64,000 nucleotides of DNA from Cyanophora paradoxa (Eukaryota > Glaucocystophyceae > Cyanophorales > Cyanophoraceae). The stretch's first letter is position 1. Every line of letters begins with the position of its first letter. The position numbers and the translations under genes were made by a program. The DNA lies in assembly GCA_004431415.1 (NCBI GenBank), contig QPMI01000136.1:1-64000 (forward strand). Reading direction: 5' to 3'. This document shows, piece by piece, positions 56,056 through 64,000 of this stretch. The notes under the pieces are model-generated. The model was not told the origin of the DNA. It made no database searches and saw only the letters and a list, made by a program, of their open reading frames with translations.

Positions 56056-59000
56056 TTATACTTTGACATTTTTAATTTGGTCTATTTGATCCTGTAGATC
56101 TTTGCATTTTTGGGACAACTCCTTCACAGCTTCAATGAGAACTGGAATTAAACCTGTGTATTCAAGAGAAAGGTAACCATCTTCTTTTGTGACACTTACA
56201 ATTTCTGGTATTACCTTTTCTACATCTTGCGCAATTAAACCTAATTTTGTTCCGTCTTTTTCACTCCCAATTCGTTTAAAACTCACTCCTTCTAATTTTT
56301 CGATTGCTGAAAGAGCGCCGGTTATCTTTTTAATATCTGTTTTGTATCTTCTGTCACTTCCTTGTGTTAAATAATTGTTTATCCACATCCGCCCGTTATG
56401 ATCGATCCAACAAATATCAGAATCTAATTCATTTCGAAATCTTATTGGATAAGTTCCTCTTCCTTTAAAATACGTGGTGCTATTATTCGTAAAATAGATA
56501 CGATTATATCCATCATTAGAGTTAAACCAAAGATCCAATGCTCCTGTTAAGATATTTGGTTTACTATAAACATTATTCCAATGAATATAGCCGGTGTGAC
56601 CACCATAACTATTTCCTACCCAAATTTTCATGTAACTTATACCCATAATGTTAACTCTTCCAATCTTTGGTCTAATACGAATAGTCAAAAATCGATTACC
56701 AAGATGTATAGGAACATTATTTAAACCACTGTGGTTACTATCAGGATTTGTGCTGTATGGTTGATAACTATTCACTGATGTAATAAAAACCTCATTCCCT
56801 TGTCGATTCACTCCCCAAATTTCAAAAATTCGTGAGTTAGTCCAAGGTAGATAAGTTAAAAACGCTGTTCCTTTGAGATATCCTTCTGGAATATCGAAGT
56901 CTATCCAAGCGGTTGAAGTTTGATCATCCGTTTGAATATTATGAACACATGAACCATAATTATAATATGGATCCCATGCTGCACTCCACGCCCATGCCCA
57001 ATCGTTATAAGAACATCTATTAAATTCAATTCCTCCTTTTGATGAATCCGATGTGTGAAACTTTGGGACATCATTACCATTTATTTGGAGTTTGGTAGTA
57101 GCATTAATAGTGGGTGCTGTAATAGTGTTTTTCACCCAAAAGTTACCATTGTTATAAGACTTTAATATTGCTCCATCTGCTGAGTCTCTGAATTCAATTG
57201 AGACACTTTCACTATTAGGTTTCCCTCGTATATATGTGCAATCTCCATTACCAAACCAAATTCGTTCTACTGCATCTGTTGATTTTAACCATGTATTTGT
57301 AGCCCATGTTGCCGTTCCTGGGAGGTCTGCGGCTGTAATTAGAGCGGGACGACTATAAATATTATCCCAAGAGATCATACCAACCTCATTATCCGTTGCT
57401 CTTTGTCTACTCCAACCAAAAACTCCTGTGAGATGAATGCGACCTTTTCGACCTTGAACATAAATATACTTGTAAAACTCGCAATTAATTGATACAAACA
57501 AGATAGTATTATTTGTCCCATCATGATTTACTGACTGTATTCCTTGATAATCGTTTACACGTTTTAAGAAATGCTGATTGTTATTGAGAGTCTGACCATA
57601 GATATCAAAATATCTGCCATTAAACCAAGGCATATGCTGAATATAAAATGATTTCATACCTGTGGGGACAGTCCACCTCATAAAACAACCGCTACAATCT
57701 TCATCATTTTGTGGTGTTGTATAACATCCTGTTTGTCCTGTTCTTGGTGACCAATTCAAATTCCAATTATTTGCGCTTCTATCTGTTGATACTACATCTA
57801 ATTGATCGAAATCATATCCTTTTGGAATTGTGTTTCCACCAATTTGTAGATTAGTAGCGTTTACAGTTCCATTAACTGTCCCACCTGTAAGAGGTAAATA
57901 ATTTCCAAGAGCTGCTGTTAACTCTGCATCTGTTGTATAATTATTTAGAGTCGTTCCCAATTCACTTTCTGTTACATAGCTGCTTAAATCTGCTGTTGTA
58001 AGATACCCTTTATTGGTTAGGTAATCATCTGTGACCACACCTGAAAGGGTTGTATTGTGTAAGTTTTTTGCTGCCATCCTCTGATTGACTTCTAAGGCTC
58101 CACCTGATGTCGTTTTTATCCATGCAATCTCACATTTCCCATGATCATCTGTGGGTTGTCCCGCAACGGGAAGATAGTTTACAACTTTCTCCCTTGTGAA
58201 TACTATTTTAGGTCTTGCTCCATCATATGCGCTTTGATCTGTTACGTTAATTTGAATAGCTGCTGAAAAATCCGCTACTTGTCCTATTTCTCCTGGGTGA
58301 TAATTCGTAACATAGATACTGGGGAAAGTATCGTTTACTCCTACATTGAAATCGCCACTATACACTCCATTTACGATTGGATCCCTGGGTAATCTTACTG
58401 CAAGAGTTCCCACCATCGGTGTGCCTGTTTCACCTGTAAATGAACCATTGAGACTAACATAATGATCATTCAAAAATAGCCTTTCAGGTGTATTAATTGA
58501 TTGGTAAAGTGTGACTCCATTAAAAACGTTTCCGATTGCATTCAATTGGGCAAAAACTGGCTGTTCGTCTATTTCGCTCCATGGGTGCCTGTGGTTGCTA
58601 TTTGTAATCTCTGAATAATCATGAGTGTGTGAATCTGGTGGGAAGGTTAATGGCGGATTTGTGATATGCTCCCATAAATGAGTATGGGCGAAATCTGTTA
58701 TTTGATCTTTTGTGTGAGTGTGTGCGAAATCTGTTATTTGATCTTTTGTGTGAGTATGTGCGAAATCTGTTATTTGATCTTTTGTGTGAGTATGTGCGAA
58801 ATCTGTTATTTGATCTTTGGTGTGTGTATGGGCGAAATCTGTGATTTGATCTTTTGTGTGAGTATGGGCGAAATCCGTAATATCTGCTTTTGTGTGTTTT
58901 TGTTTTGCTAACCAATCTAAAACAACATTCGATGTTGGATGATGTGGTAGAGTTGCATTTTTGGTAACTGTGAGATTTTCAATAAATATATTGCTCGAAT

Positions 59001-61986
59001 TAATTTTAAGATCTTCATTATTCAATATGGGCTGCGTATTTGGAAATCCATACAATAATTGTATATAATATCTAACCGCGTTCTTTTCTTCAATAGATAA
59101 CGCACGATTGAAAACGATAATTTCGGCAAGATCTCCATTAGCAACAGAAGAACCAAATGATGCAAAATTAGAAGGTGGAAGAAAATCACCCGATGATGTT
59201 CCAATATCAATACCACCCATTCCTACGACAATTTGCTCTGAGGAAACAGTGAAATCCCAATAATTCCACGAATTATAAATATATGATGCATCGAATAATG
59301 GAGGAGTTGCATTTTCTATATCGTTTTGAATTTGTAGTGAAACACCAAACTTTTGATTTTTACAACCATATCCAATCCAATTTTGATAAGAACTATCCCT
59401 TATACTCAACATATAAGAAGGGTTTGTTGTATTGATCCTACCTATAAAGAATAATGTAAGACCTAATGACCAATCTATTGAAACACTATTCCTATAAGCC
59501 ATGTTTAATTCTTTCCCAATCGAAATTTGATTGTTTAGGGTTGCATTCAAATAATAATAAACAGTTTCCCAATTCGAATAATTTGTTAGATATGGTATCT
59601 GTGTAGTAACTCTGTTATATATCTGACCTTGATAATATATCAACTGACCATGTTGACCTGATGCTTTCCATGCAAATATACAATTTGGAATAATTGGGGC
59701 TGGATCAATGACAGTAGTAACAGCATAGTAAGGTCTATAAAGTATTTGTATAGTATTTTGTGTTCCAATTGTTATATTTCGATACACTGTAAGATTACTT
59801 GTGTAAATATCCTCTGCCCATAGTTTTCTTGTCCAAATGTTACTTGCCCATAGGTTACTTGTGAAAATGTTACTTGTATAAAGGTTACTGGTGTAGATAT
59901 TGGAAGTGACTGTAAGGTTTGTGTCATTTTTGATCACAAAAAGAGAAAGAATATTTGTGAGTTCACCTTCATCAATATATCCTTGATCTTCTAGATAATC
60001 CTCTGTGACCACTCTCGAAATATTTTCATTGTGTATGTTTTTTGCTGCCATCCTCTGATTGGCTTCCAGAACCCCACCATAATCTGTTTTAATCCATGCA
60101 AGCTCTGCCCTTCCATAATTATCATTTGCAGTTCCCACTATGGGAATGTAGGAATACTTATCTCGACTGAAAACTATCATTGGTCTTGAGCCATCTAAAC
60201 TGCTTACATCTGCTACATGAACCTGTATAGCAGAGTTGTAATTTTGGTAGGTTGCTGGGTCTGTTGGGACTCTGAATGTATCTGTGGGAATGTCAGCCTC
60301 CATGTAGCTTGACACAAAGATATTTGGTATGGTTGCTCCTGGTGGTGGTGGGGTTTCAAAAGAGCCTGGTAATGTCCTAATATGAAGTGGTCCTCTCATA
60401 GCTGAATTTGCAAGTGTCCCATTCACATGTACATAGTGTTCATTCAAAAAGATTCTTTCTGGGACATTACAAGTCTGATAAAGAGAAACCCCCAAGTTAT
60501 CAAGAGGCTCTACCTTTGCGAATTCTGGTTGGTCATTGATCTCATCCCAGGTGTGTTCATGGTTGCTTGCTGCAAACTTATCTGGAATCCCATCAATATC
60601 ACCCCAATCATGCCTGTGGTCTTCTGGTGGGTATTTCTGTGGTTTGCCTAAGATCTCATCCCAGTCATGATTGTGATCCTCTGGGGGATACTTTGCAGGT
60701 TTATTATTAATTTGTTCATAATCAGGAAAGAACTCCCAGATCTCAGGTCGAAATCCATCTGGTAGTAATTCCTCATGGGGTTCATAAGGTTGCTCATAAT
60801 CAACAGCTGGTGGATCATGCCCATCTGGCAAATACTCCTCATCAGGTTCATAGTTCTGCTCATACTCAAACTCTTGTGGATCTAAGCCATCTGGTAGTAT
60901 CTCCTCCTCATTGGGGTCAAATTGATCATACTCATACTCTTGTGGGTCAAAACCATCTGGTAAATACTCTTCCTCATCTGGAACGAATTGATATTCATCA
61001 AGCTCTAATATATCGACTTCAGGAGGTAAATACTGCTCATCTATTTGCTTTCTGGGTTCAATTATAGGTTTATTGCGAACTTGCTCCCAACTAACAATAT
61101 GCTGCCCAAAAGCAACTGTCTCATCTGCTGTGTACTCTCTGCCTGGTTGCTTTTTCGGTGTTAAATCCGGTGGATCCCATGGAAGAGGGAAGGGAACTGG
61201 GACAGGTCCATAATACTCAAAGATCTCTCTTATGGTCTTCTCACTTACAAGCTTCTCACCATTTGCATACACATTGCTGCCATGGATATTTCGCCATTGC
61301 CTGGTTCGAATTCCAAGGTCTTTCACATTGCTATACAAAGGCAAAAGGTGCCTATCCATTTCAACAAGATCAGGATGTAAATGGATTGCTACTGGCTGAC
61401 TGGGGCTACTGTTGATTGTAATTGATGGCTTTTTTTGATGGACATCTTTTGGAGTAAAGAACCCAAAAGGCTCATTCCTCGCAAAGTCATATGTTATATC
61501 CTTGGGATAGACATCATTTGTGTAGGAGACCTGATTTGTGTTGGCAATGGGACCCACTTGCAATACTTGGGGGACCTCAGCTTTTGCAGTGCTGCCCTCA
61601 TTGTAAATTCGCAAACCTGTGTTCTGTTTGCCCTGCTCATCTTGAACATTGAAAATCAATCGACCACTATCAAACCTAGAAGGTATATCTGGGTGAGTGC
61701 CACTGGTTTTGAGTTTCCTAGGTCTCCTTCTTGTTGCTTTGATCTCTGCCACTTGGTTTGCTTTCACATTACCCAAGCTAAAAGCTACACTGACTTCCTC
61801 CTTATCTGGATCGGTTTGATTCACAGATAAAGCATGCTCCCTTGATTGAGTCTTGGATGAATTATCGGAACTGTGGTCAATCGAAACTGAACCCTTTACT
61901 TTAATATTATCAAAGTTCACATGCTTGGTGCTGCTTGCATTATCATCTTGAATGGTTTCTAGATTGGGTGGGTAATTGAAGCTCAT
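56056..61986 (-). CDS. Giant fibre/adhesin with LamG-like insert and C-terminal S74 chaperone
   Basis: 1,976 residues. Order: conserved head (RRRPRKLKTSGTHPDIPSRF), acidic repeats of LPDGFDPQEYEYDQ type (about 330-400), HxHDWDEI repeats, Ser-Asn-Ile-aromatic pentapeptides, a LamG/concanavalin-like insert (about 755-970; IFAWKASGQHGQLIYYQGQI ... LAEIIVFNRALSIEEKNAVR), six ITDFAHTHTKDQ repeats, two large beta modules, and a terminal SDRRYKTDIKKI ... LGLIAQDVEKVIPE segment typical of the peptidase S74 intramolecular chaperone of endosialidase-type fibres, with a coiled-coil end. It should trimerise, fold with help of S74, then self-cleave. Attachment fibre. The element-1 homologue is fragmented and ends in a lectin-like head instead. 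Confidence 0.88.
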   Translation of the reverse strand: MSFNYPPNLETIQDDNASSTKHVNFDNIKVKGSVSIDHSSDNSSKTQSREHALSVNQTDPDKEEVSVAFSLGNVKANQVAEIKATRRRPRKLKTSGTHPDIPSRFDSGRLIFNVQDEQGKQNTGLRIYNEGSTAKAEVPQVLQVGPIANTNQVSYTNDVYPKDITYDFARNEPFGFFTPKDVHQKKPSITINSSPSQPVAIHLHPDLVEMDRHLLPLYSNVKDLGIRTRQWRNIHGSNVYANGEKLVSEKTIREIFEYYGPVPVPFPLPWDPPDLTPKKQPGREYTADETVAFGQHIVSWEQVRNKPIIEPRKQIDEQYLPPEVDILELDEYQFVPDEEEYLPDGFDPQEYEYDQFDPNEEEILPDGLDPQEFEYEQNYEPDEEYLPDGHDPPAVDYEQPYEPHEELLPDGFRPEIWEFFPDYEQINNKPAKYPPEDHNHDWDEILGKPQKYPPEDHRHDWGDIDGIPDKFAASNHEHTWDEINDQPEFAKVEPLDNLGVSLYQTCNVPERIFLNEHYVHVNGTLANSAMRGPLHIRTLPGSFETPPPPGATIPNIFVSSYMEADIPTDTFRVPTDPATYQNYNSAIQVHVADVSSLDGSRPMIVFSRDKYSYIPIVGTANDNYGRAELAWIKTDYGGVLEANQRMAAKNIHNENISRVVTEDYLEDQGYIDEGELTNILSLFVIKNDTNLTVTSNIYTSNLYTSNIFTSNLWASNIWTRKLWAEDIYTSNLTVYRNITIGTQNTIQILYRPYYAVTTVIDPAPIIPNCIFAWKASGQHGQLIYYQGQIYNRVTTQIPYLTNYSNWETVYYYLNATLNNQISIGKELNMAYRNSVSIDWSLGLTLFFIGRINTTNPSYMLSIRDSSYQNWIGYGCKNQKFGVSLQIQNDIENATPPLFDASYIYNSWNYWDFTVSSEQIVVGMGGIDIGTSSGDFLPPSNFASFGSSVANGDLAEIIVFNRALSIEEKNAVRYYIQLLYGFPNTQPILNNEDLKINSSNIFIENLTVTKNATLPHHPTSNVVLDWLAKQKHTKADITDFAHTHTKDQITDFAHTHTKDQITDFAHTHTKDQITDFAHTHTKDQITDFAHTHTKDQITDFAHTHLWEHITNPPLTFPPDSHTHDYSEITNSNHRHPWSEIDEQPVFAQLNAIGNVFNGVTLYQSINTPERLFLNDHYVSLNGSFTGETGTPMVGTLAVRLPRDPIVNGVYSGDFNVGVNDTFPSIYVTNYHPGEIGQVADFSAAIQINVTDQSAYDGARPKIVFTREKVVNYLPVAGQPTDDHGKCEIAWIKTTSGGALEVNQRMAAKNLHNTTLSGVVTDDYLTNKGYLTTADLSSYVTESELGTTLNNYTTDAELTAALGNYLPLTGGTVNGTVNATNLQIGGNTIPKGYDFDQLDVVSTDRSANNWNLNWSPRTGQTGCYTTPQNDEDCSGCFMRWTVPTGMKSFYIQHMPWFNGRYFDIYGQTLNNNQHFLKRVNDYQGIQSVNHDGTNNTILFVSINCEFYKYIYVQGRKGRIHLTGVFGWSRQRATDNEVGMISWDNIYSRPALITAADLPGTATWATNTWLKSTDAVERIWFGNGDCTYIRGKPNSESVSIEFRDSADGAILKSYNNGNFWVKNTITAPTINATTKLQINGNDVPKFHTSDSSKGGIEFNRCSYNDWAWAWSAAWDPYYNYGSCVHNIQTDDQTSTAWIDFDIPEGYLKGTAFLTYLPWTNSRIFEIWGVNRQGNEVFITSVNSYQPYSTNPDSNHSGLNNVPIHLGNRFLTIRIRPKIGRVNIMGISYMKIWVGNSYGGHTGYIHWNNVYSKPNILTGALDLWFNSNDGYNRIYFTNNSTTYFKGRGTYPIRFRNELDSDICWIDHNGRMWINNYLTQGSDRRYKTDIKKITGALSAIEKLEGVSFKRIGSEKDGTKLGLIAQDVEKVIPEIVSVTKEDGYLSLEYTGLIPVLIEAVKELSQKCKDLQDQIDQIKNVKV
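58676..58890 (-). repeat. Coding tandem repeats in the fibre shaft (ITDFAHTHTKDQ)
   Basis: Six nearly identical 36-bp units encode a 12-residue His-Thr repeat, also found in element 1 at about 7,617-7,890. Similar HxH repeats bind metal in phage tail-fibre needles; a metal-stabilised shaft is therefore plausible. Confidence 0.8.
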
Positions 61987-62029
61987 GGCTTTTACTATAT
62001 GGATTTATAAAATTCCTGATAAGTAAAAG

Positions 62030-63586
62030 ATGCCTCAGAAAATCGTTTTAAGTCTTTCTGGCGGGGGTGCAAGGGGCATTATCATAACCAGGCTGCTAAA
62101 AGAAATCGAAAATCGAACTGGCAGGAGAATAATCGATCTTGTGGATCTTGTGAGTGGAACTTCCACTGGTGGGATCATTGCAATAGGTTTGAATATAAGG
62201 CATCCTGATAAACCAGGTGAACCTAAACTGACAGCAAACGATTTACACAATATTTACCTAACTCAACTGCCCTTGATTTTCGCAAATCCTCGAAATATAA
62301 TCGAAAATGCCCTTTTTAATACAAAGTATGATGTGGGACCCTTGGAGACTGCAATCAATTCAGTTACTGGTGAATCACTAATACAGGATTCCCTAAAGGA
62401 CATTGTGATCACATCCTTTGATACTCAGAATATGAAACCAATATTTATCACAAATGACAACAATTACAACTTTATGCCTTGTAAGATTGCTGCTAGGGCT
62501 ACTTCTGCTGCTCCTACATATTTCTCTCCTGTAAGCATTGTTGATTTCAATCGGGGAGTATATGTCTGTCTAATTGATGGTGCCATTTCGGGAAACAATA
62601 ATCCCAGTGTGTGTGGTTACAGCCATGCAAAGAAAATTTACAGTGATGATGATGATATTATAGTAATAAGTATATCTTGTGGAGAGGTGGACCCACATTT
62701 AGAGTCTGATTATGTGGGTTATGCTTATGAGACTGTCAACAGCTGGGGCATTCTCTCATGGATTGCCTCAACAGATGGAAGCCCATTGATTAACATGCTC
62801 ATGGCTGCAAGTGAGCTTTCTGCCCTTGATAAGATGGAGGAGTTGTTACCCTACAACTATGATCAGGATTATGGGAGATACTATAGGCTATCAGTCCCAC
62901 TTCCAAATCATATAGTAAGCTCCCTGGATGACACTTCTAAAATCCCAGACATGCTTGCATTCACTGAAACATACATTGCAGCAAACAATGATATGATTAA
63001 TAAGCTTTGCAGCATTCTAGTAGCAAACTATGAATTAAAGAACCCTTCAAAGGCTTACATATCATCCACTCTCACTACATCACCTCCTTTGGATGCAAAT
63101 TGGTATCAGCTTGCAGATGATGCCTTCACTGCCTCATCCTCTGTGACAGGTAAAGAGCCTTTCATGGCTAGACCTTCAGCATTTGGCTGGGAAGCTGGAG
63201 CCTATGCTCCTGAGCAGATATGGGAAACCCCCACTGAATACCTTCAAGTTGCTTTCCCATATACTTTCGAACTCTCCTCTGTTATTGCCTATGGTTCAGG
63301 GGACACCAATGCTTTTATTAAGACTTTCAATGTGGCAACATCCACTGATGGGATCAACTGGTCTTTTATTCGATCAGATGGGCAGAACAAAATATATGTA
63401 TGTGAGAACATTAACAATGCTCACAACTCAGGTGATGTTGCTTTATTGAGTGGATTTCCTCTCAGCATCAAGGATGCTTTTTACATAGGTTTTTCTCTCA
63501 GAATCAAGTATATTCGCATTTATCCCCTTGTGTATGTGAATGCTCCCACAATGAGAGTGGACTTTACAGGTGCCTTTATTCGATAA
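62030..63586 (+). CDS. Patatin-like phospholipase fused to a discoidin-like domain
   Basis: 518 residues. Patatin lipid acyl hydrolase core: oxyanion loop SGGGARG (10-16), nucleophile elbow GTSTG with Ser45, catalytic Asp183 in LIDGAISG, and ARATSAAPTYF. The last ~130 residues (EYLQVAFPYTFELSSVIAYG ... NAFIKTFNVATSTDGINWSF ... VDFTGAFIR) resemble an F5/8-type (discoidin) carbohydrate/lipid-binding domain. No signal peptide is seen. It lies back to back with the fibre gene, as in element 1, so its product may travel with the virion and open the membrane at entry. TATATGGATTTATAAAA lies just before the ATG. Confidence 0.86.
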   Translation: MPQKIVLSLSGGGARGIIITRLLKEIENRTGRRIIDLVDLVSGTSTGGIIAIGLNIRHPDKPGEPKLTANDLHNIYLTQLPLIFANPRNIIENALFNTKYDVGPLETAINSVTGESLIQDSLKDIVITSFDTQNMKPIFITNDNNYNFMPCKIAARATSAAPTYFSPVSIVDFNRGVYVCLIDGAISGNNNPSVCGYSHAKKIYSDDDDIIVISISCGEVDPHLESDYVGYAYETVNSWGILSWIASTDGSPLINMLMAASELSALDKMEELLPYNYDQDYGRYYRLSVPLPNHIVSSLDDTSKIPDMLAFTETYIAANNDMINKLCSILVANYELKNPSKAYISSTLTTSPPLDANWYQLADDAFTASSSVTGKEPFMARPSAFGWEAGAYAPEQIWETPTEYLQVAFPYTFELSSVIAYGSGDTNAFIKTFNVATSTDGINWSFIRSDGQNKIYVCENINNAHNSGDVALLSGFPLSIKDAFYIGFSLRIKYIRIYPLVYVNAPTMRVDFTGAFIR

Positions 63587-64000
63587 ACTCCAACTGAAAA
63601 GAATTGTCGATTCCATTCATATCAATCAGTTCACCAAAGTAATCTTTAAACTCCACAGTGAGTTCCCTTATCACCAGGTTTCTGTCATTTATCTGAATGA
63701 ATTCGGCATGCTCACCACTATGGTAAACATAGCCGCCTATATCTTTACTCAATTGCAGTCTAAGGATTGCCCCCTGGTTATGTGGTTGCGATTTCGGGAT
63801 TATATTGTGTCTGCTGGCAAAGGGGACAGCTCTTTAATATGCATGTACAGATACTGCTCAGCATTCATATCAGACATCTTCCTGCTGTCAAAATAATATT
63901 GCAAGGGCTTAGATGAGAGTCTGGGTCCCGAAAAGGTGGTTCCCCATGCTGGGTGATCAGGTGTAATAGGTTTGCCATCATACTTTAACAGGTTCTCAGG
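63576..64000 (-). CDS. Minor capsid (penton-like) protein 2, 3' part, one frameshift
   Basis: Reading the minus strand from 64,000, the translation (PITPDHPAWGTTF ... MSDMNAEQYLYMHIKEL) is highly similar to residues from about 170 of the element-1 protein at 25,581-26,492, then shifts by one base near 63,820 (a T run on the coding strand), and continues as IPKSQPHNQGAILRLQLS ... DMNGIDNSFQLEFIE to a stop at 63,576-63,578. The stop overlaps the patatin stop by 11 bp (TTATTCGATAA read in both directions). The 5' end is outside the window. Confidence 0.8.

Noticed and set aside
60427-61830. Plus-strand frames of 60-130 codons across the fibre gene
   Set aside because: Antisense shadows of the intact 1,976-residue minus-strand gene.
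63570-63896. Plus-strand 108-codon frame at the right edge
   Set aside because: The minus strand encodes a close homologue of a minor capsid protein across the same bases.

Overview
The window joins two very different kinds of DNA. Positions 1-28,504 and 52,029-64,000 are AT-rich, gene-dense and virus-like. Positions 28,505-52,028 are very GC-rich, with small spliceosomal-type introns, minisatellites and a 10.6 kb palindrome. The simplest reading is a GC-rich eukaryotic (probably protist or algal) nuclear genome, or less likely a GC-rich giant-virus genome, into which two related Polinton-like viruses (PLVs) have integrated in inverted orientation. No species can be named from sequence alone.

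Element 1 (1-28,504) is nearly complete. It has long terminal inverted repeats (1-558 and 27,589-28,504, the left one cut by the window), a D,D35E integrase, a protein-primed-type family B DNA polymerase (split by one frameshift), a PrimPol-D5 primase/helicase, a packaging ATPase, a double-jelly-roll-type major capsid protein, two back-to-back minor-capsid genes, and an entry/attachment module: patatin phospholipase, long fibre, and a family of spike-like paralogues that share an N-terminal module and carry different C-terminal heads. SpeD (S-adenosylmethionine decarboxylase) lies at the left end and is frameshifted. Most broken genes lie between 0.5 and 7.4 kb; several breaks are one-base homopolymer indels, so sequencing error and decay cannot be separated.

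The GC-rich block holds a spliced gene cut at its 5' side by element 1 (28,498-30,301), a spliced 2-oxoglutarate/Fe(II) dioxygenase-like gene (30,919-32,836), a gene-poor palindrome (34.5-45.1 kb) with a 711-bp tandem array at its centre, two unknown minus-strand genes, a 258-bp tandem array, a RING-finger gene with a one-base break, and a PriS-type primase gene whose stop codon is supplied by the edge of element 2.

Element 2 (52,029-64,000, continues past the window) carries intact homologues of the element-1 accessory genes: SpeD, a zinc-ribbon protein, spike-like proteins, a 1,976-residue fibre ending in an intramolecular chaperone domain, the patatin phospholipase, and the 3' part of a minor capsid gene. 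Its fibre/spike module is inverted relative to element 1.

The most unusual signals are cis elements. (i) Both virus/GC junctions carry a homologous ~290-bp element bounded by identical 27-28 bp inverted repeats whose sequence differs between the two viruses. (ii) Four long hairpins with doubled GTGTNACAG arms co-vary between the elements. (iii) A second hairpin made of GTGCCTA repeats replaces this hairpin in one terminal repeat of element 1. (iv) The octamer CTTACTGA accompanies all of these.
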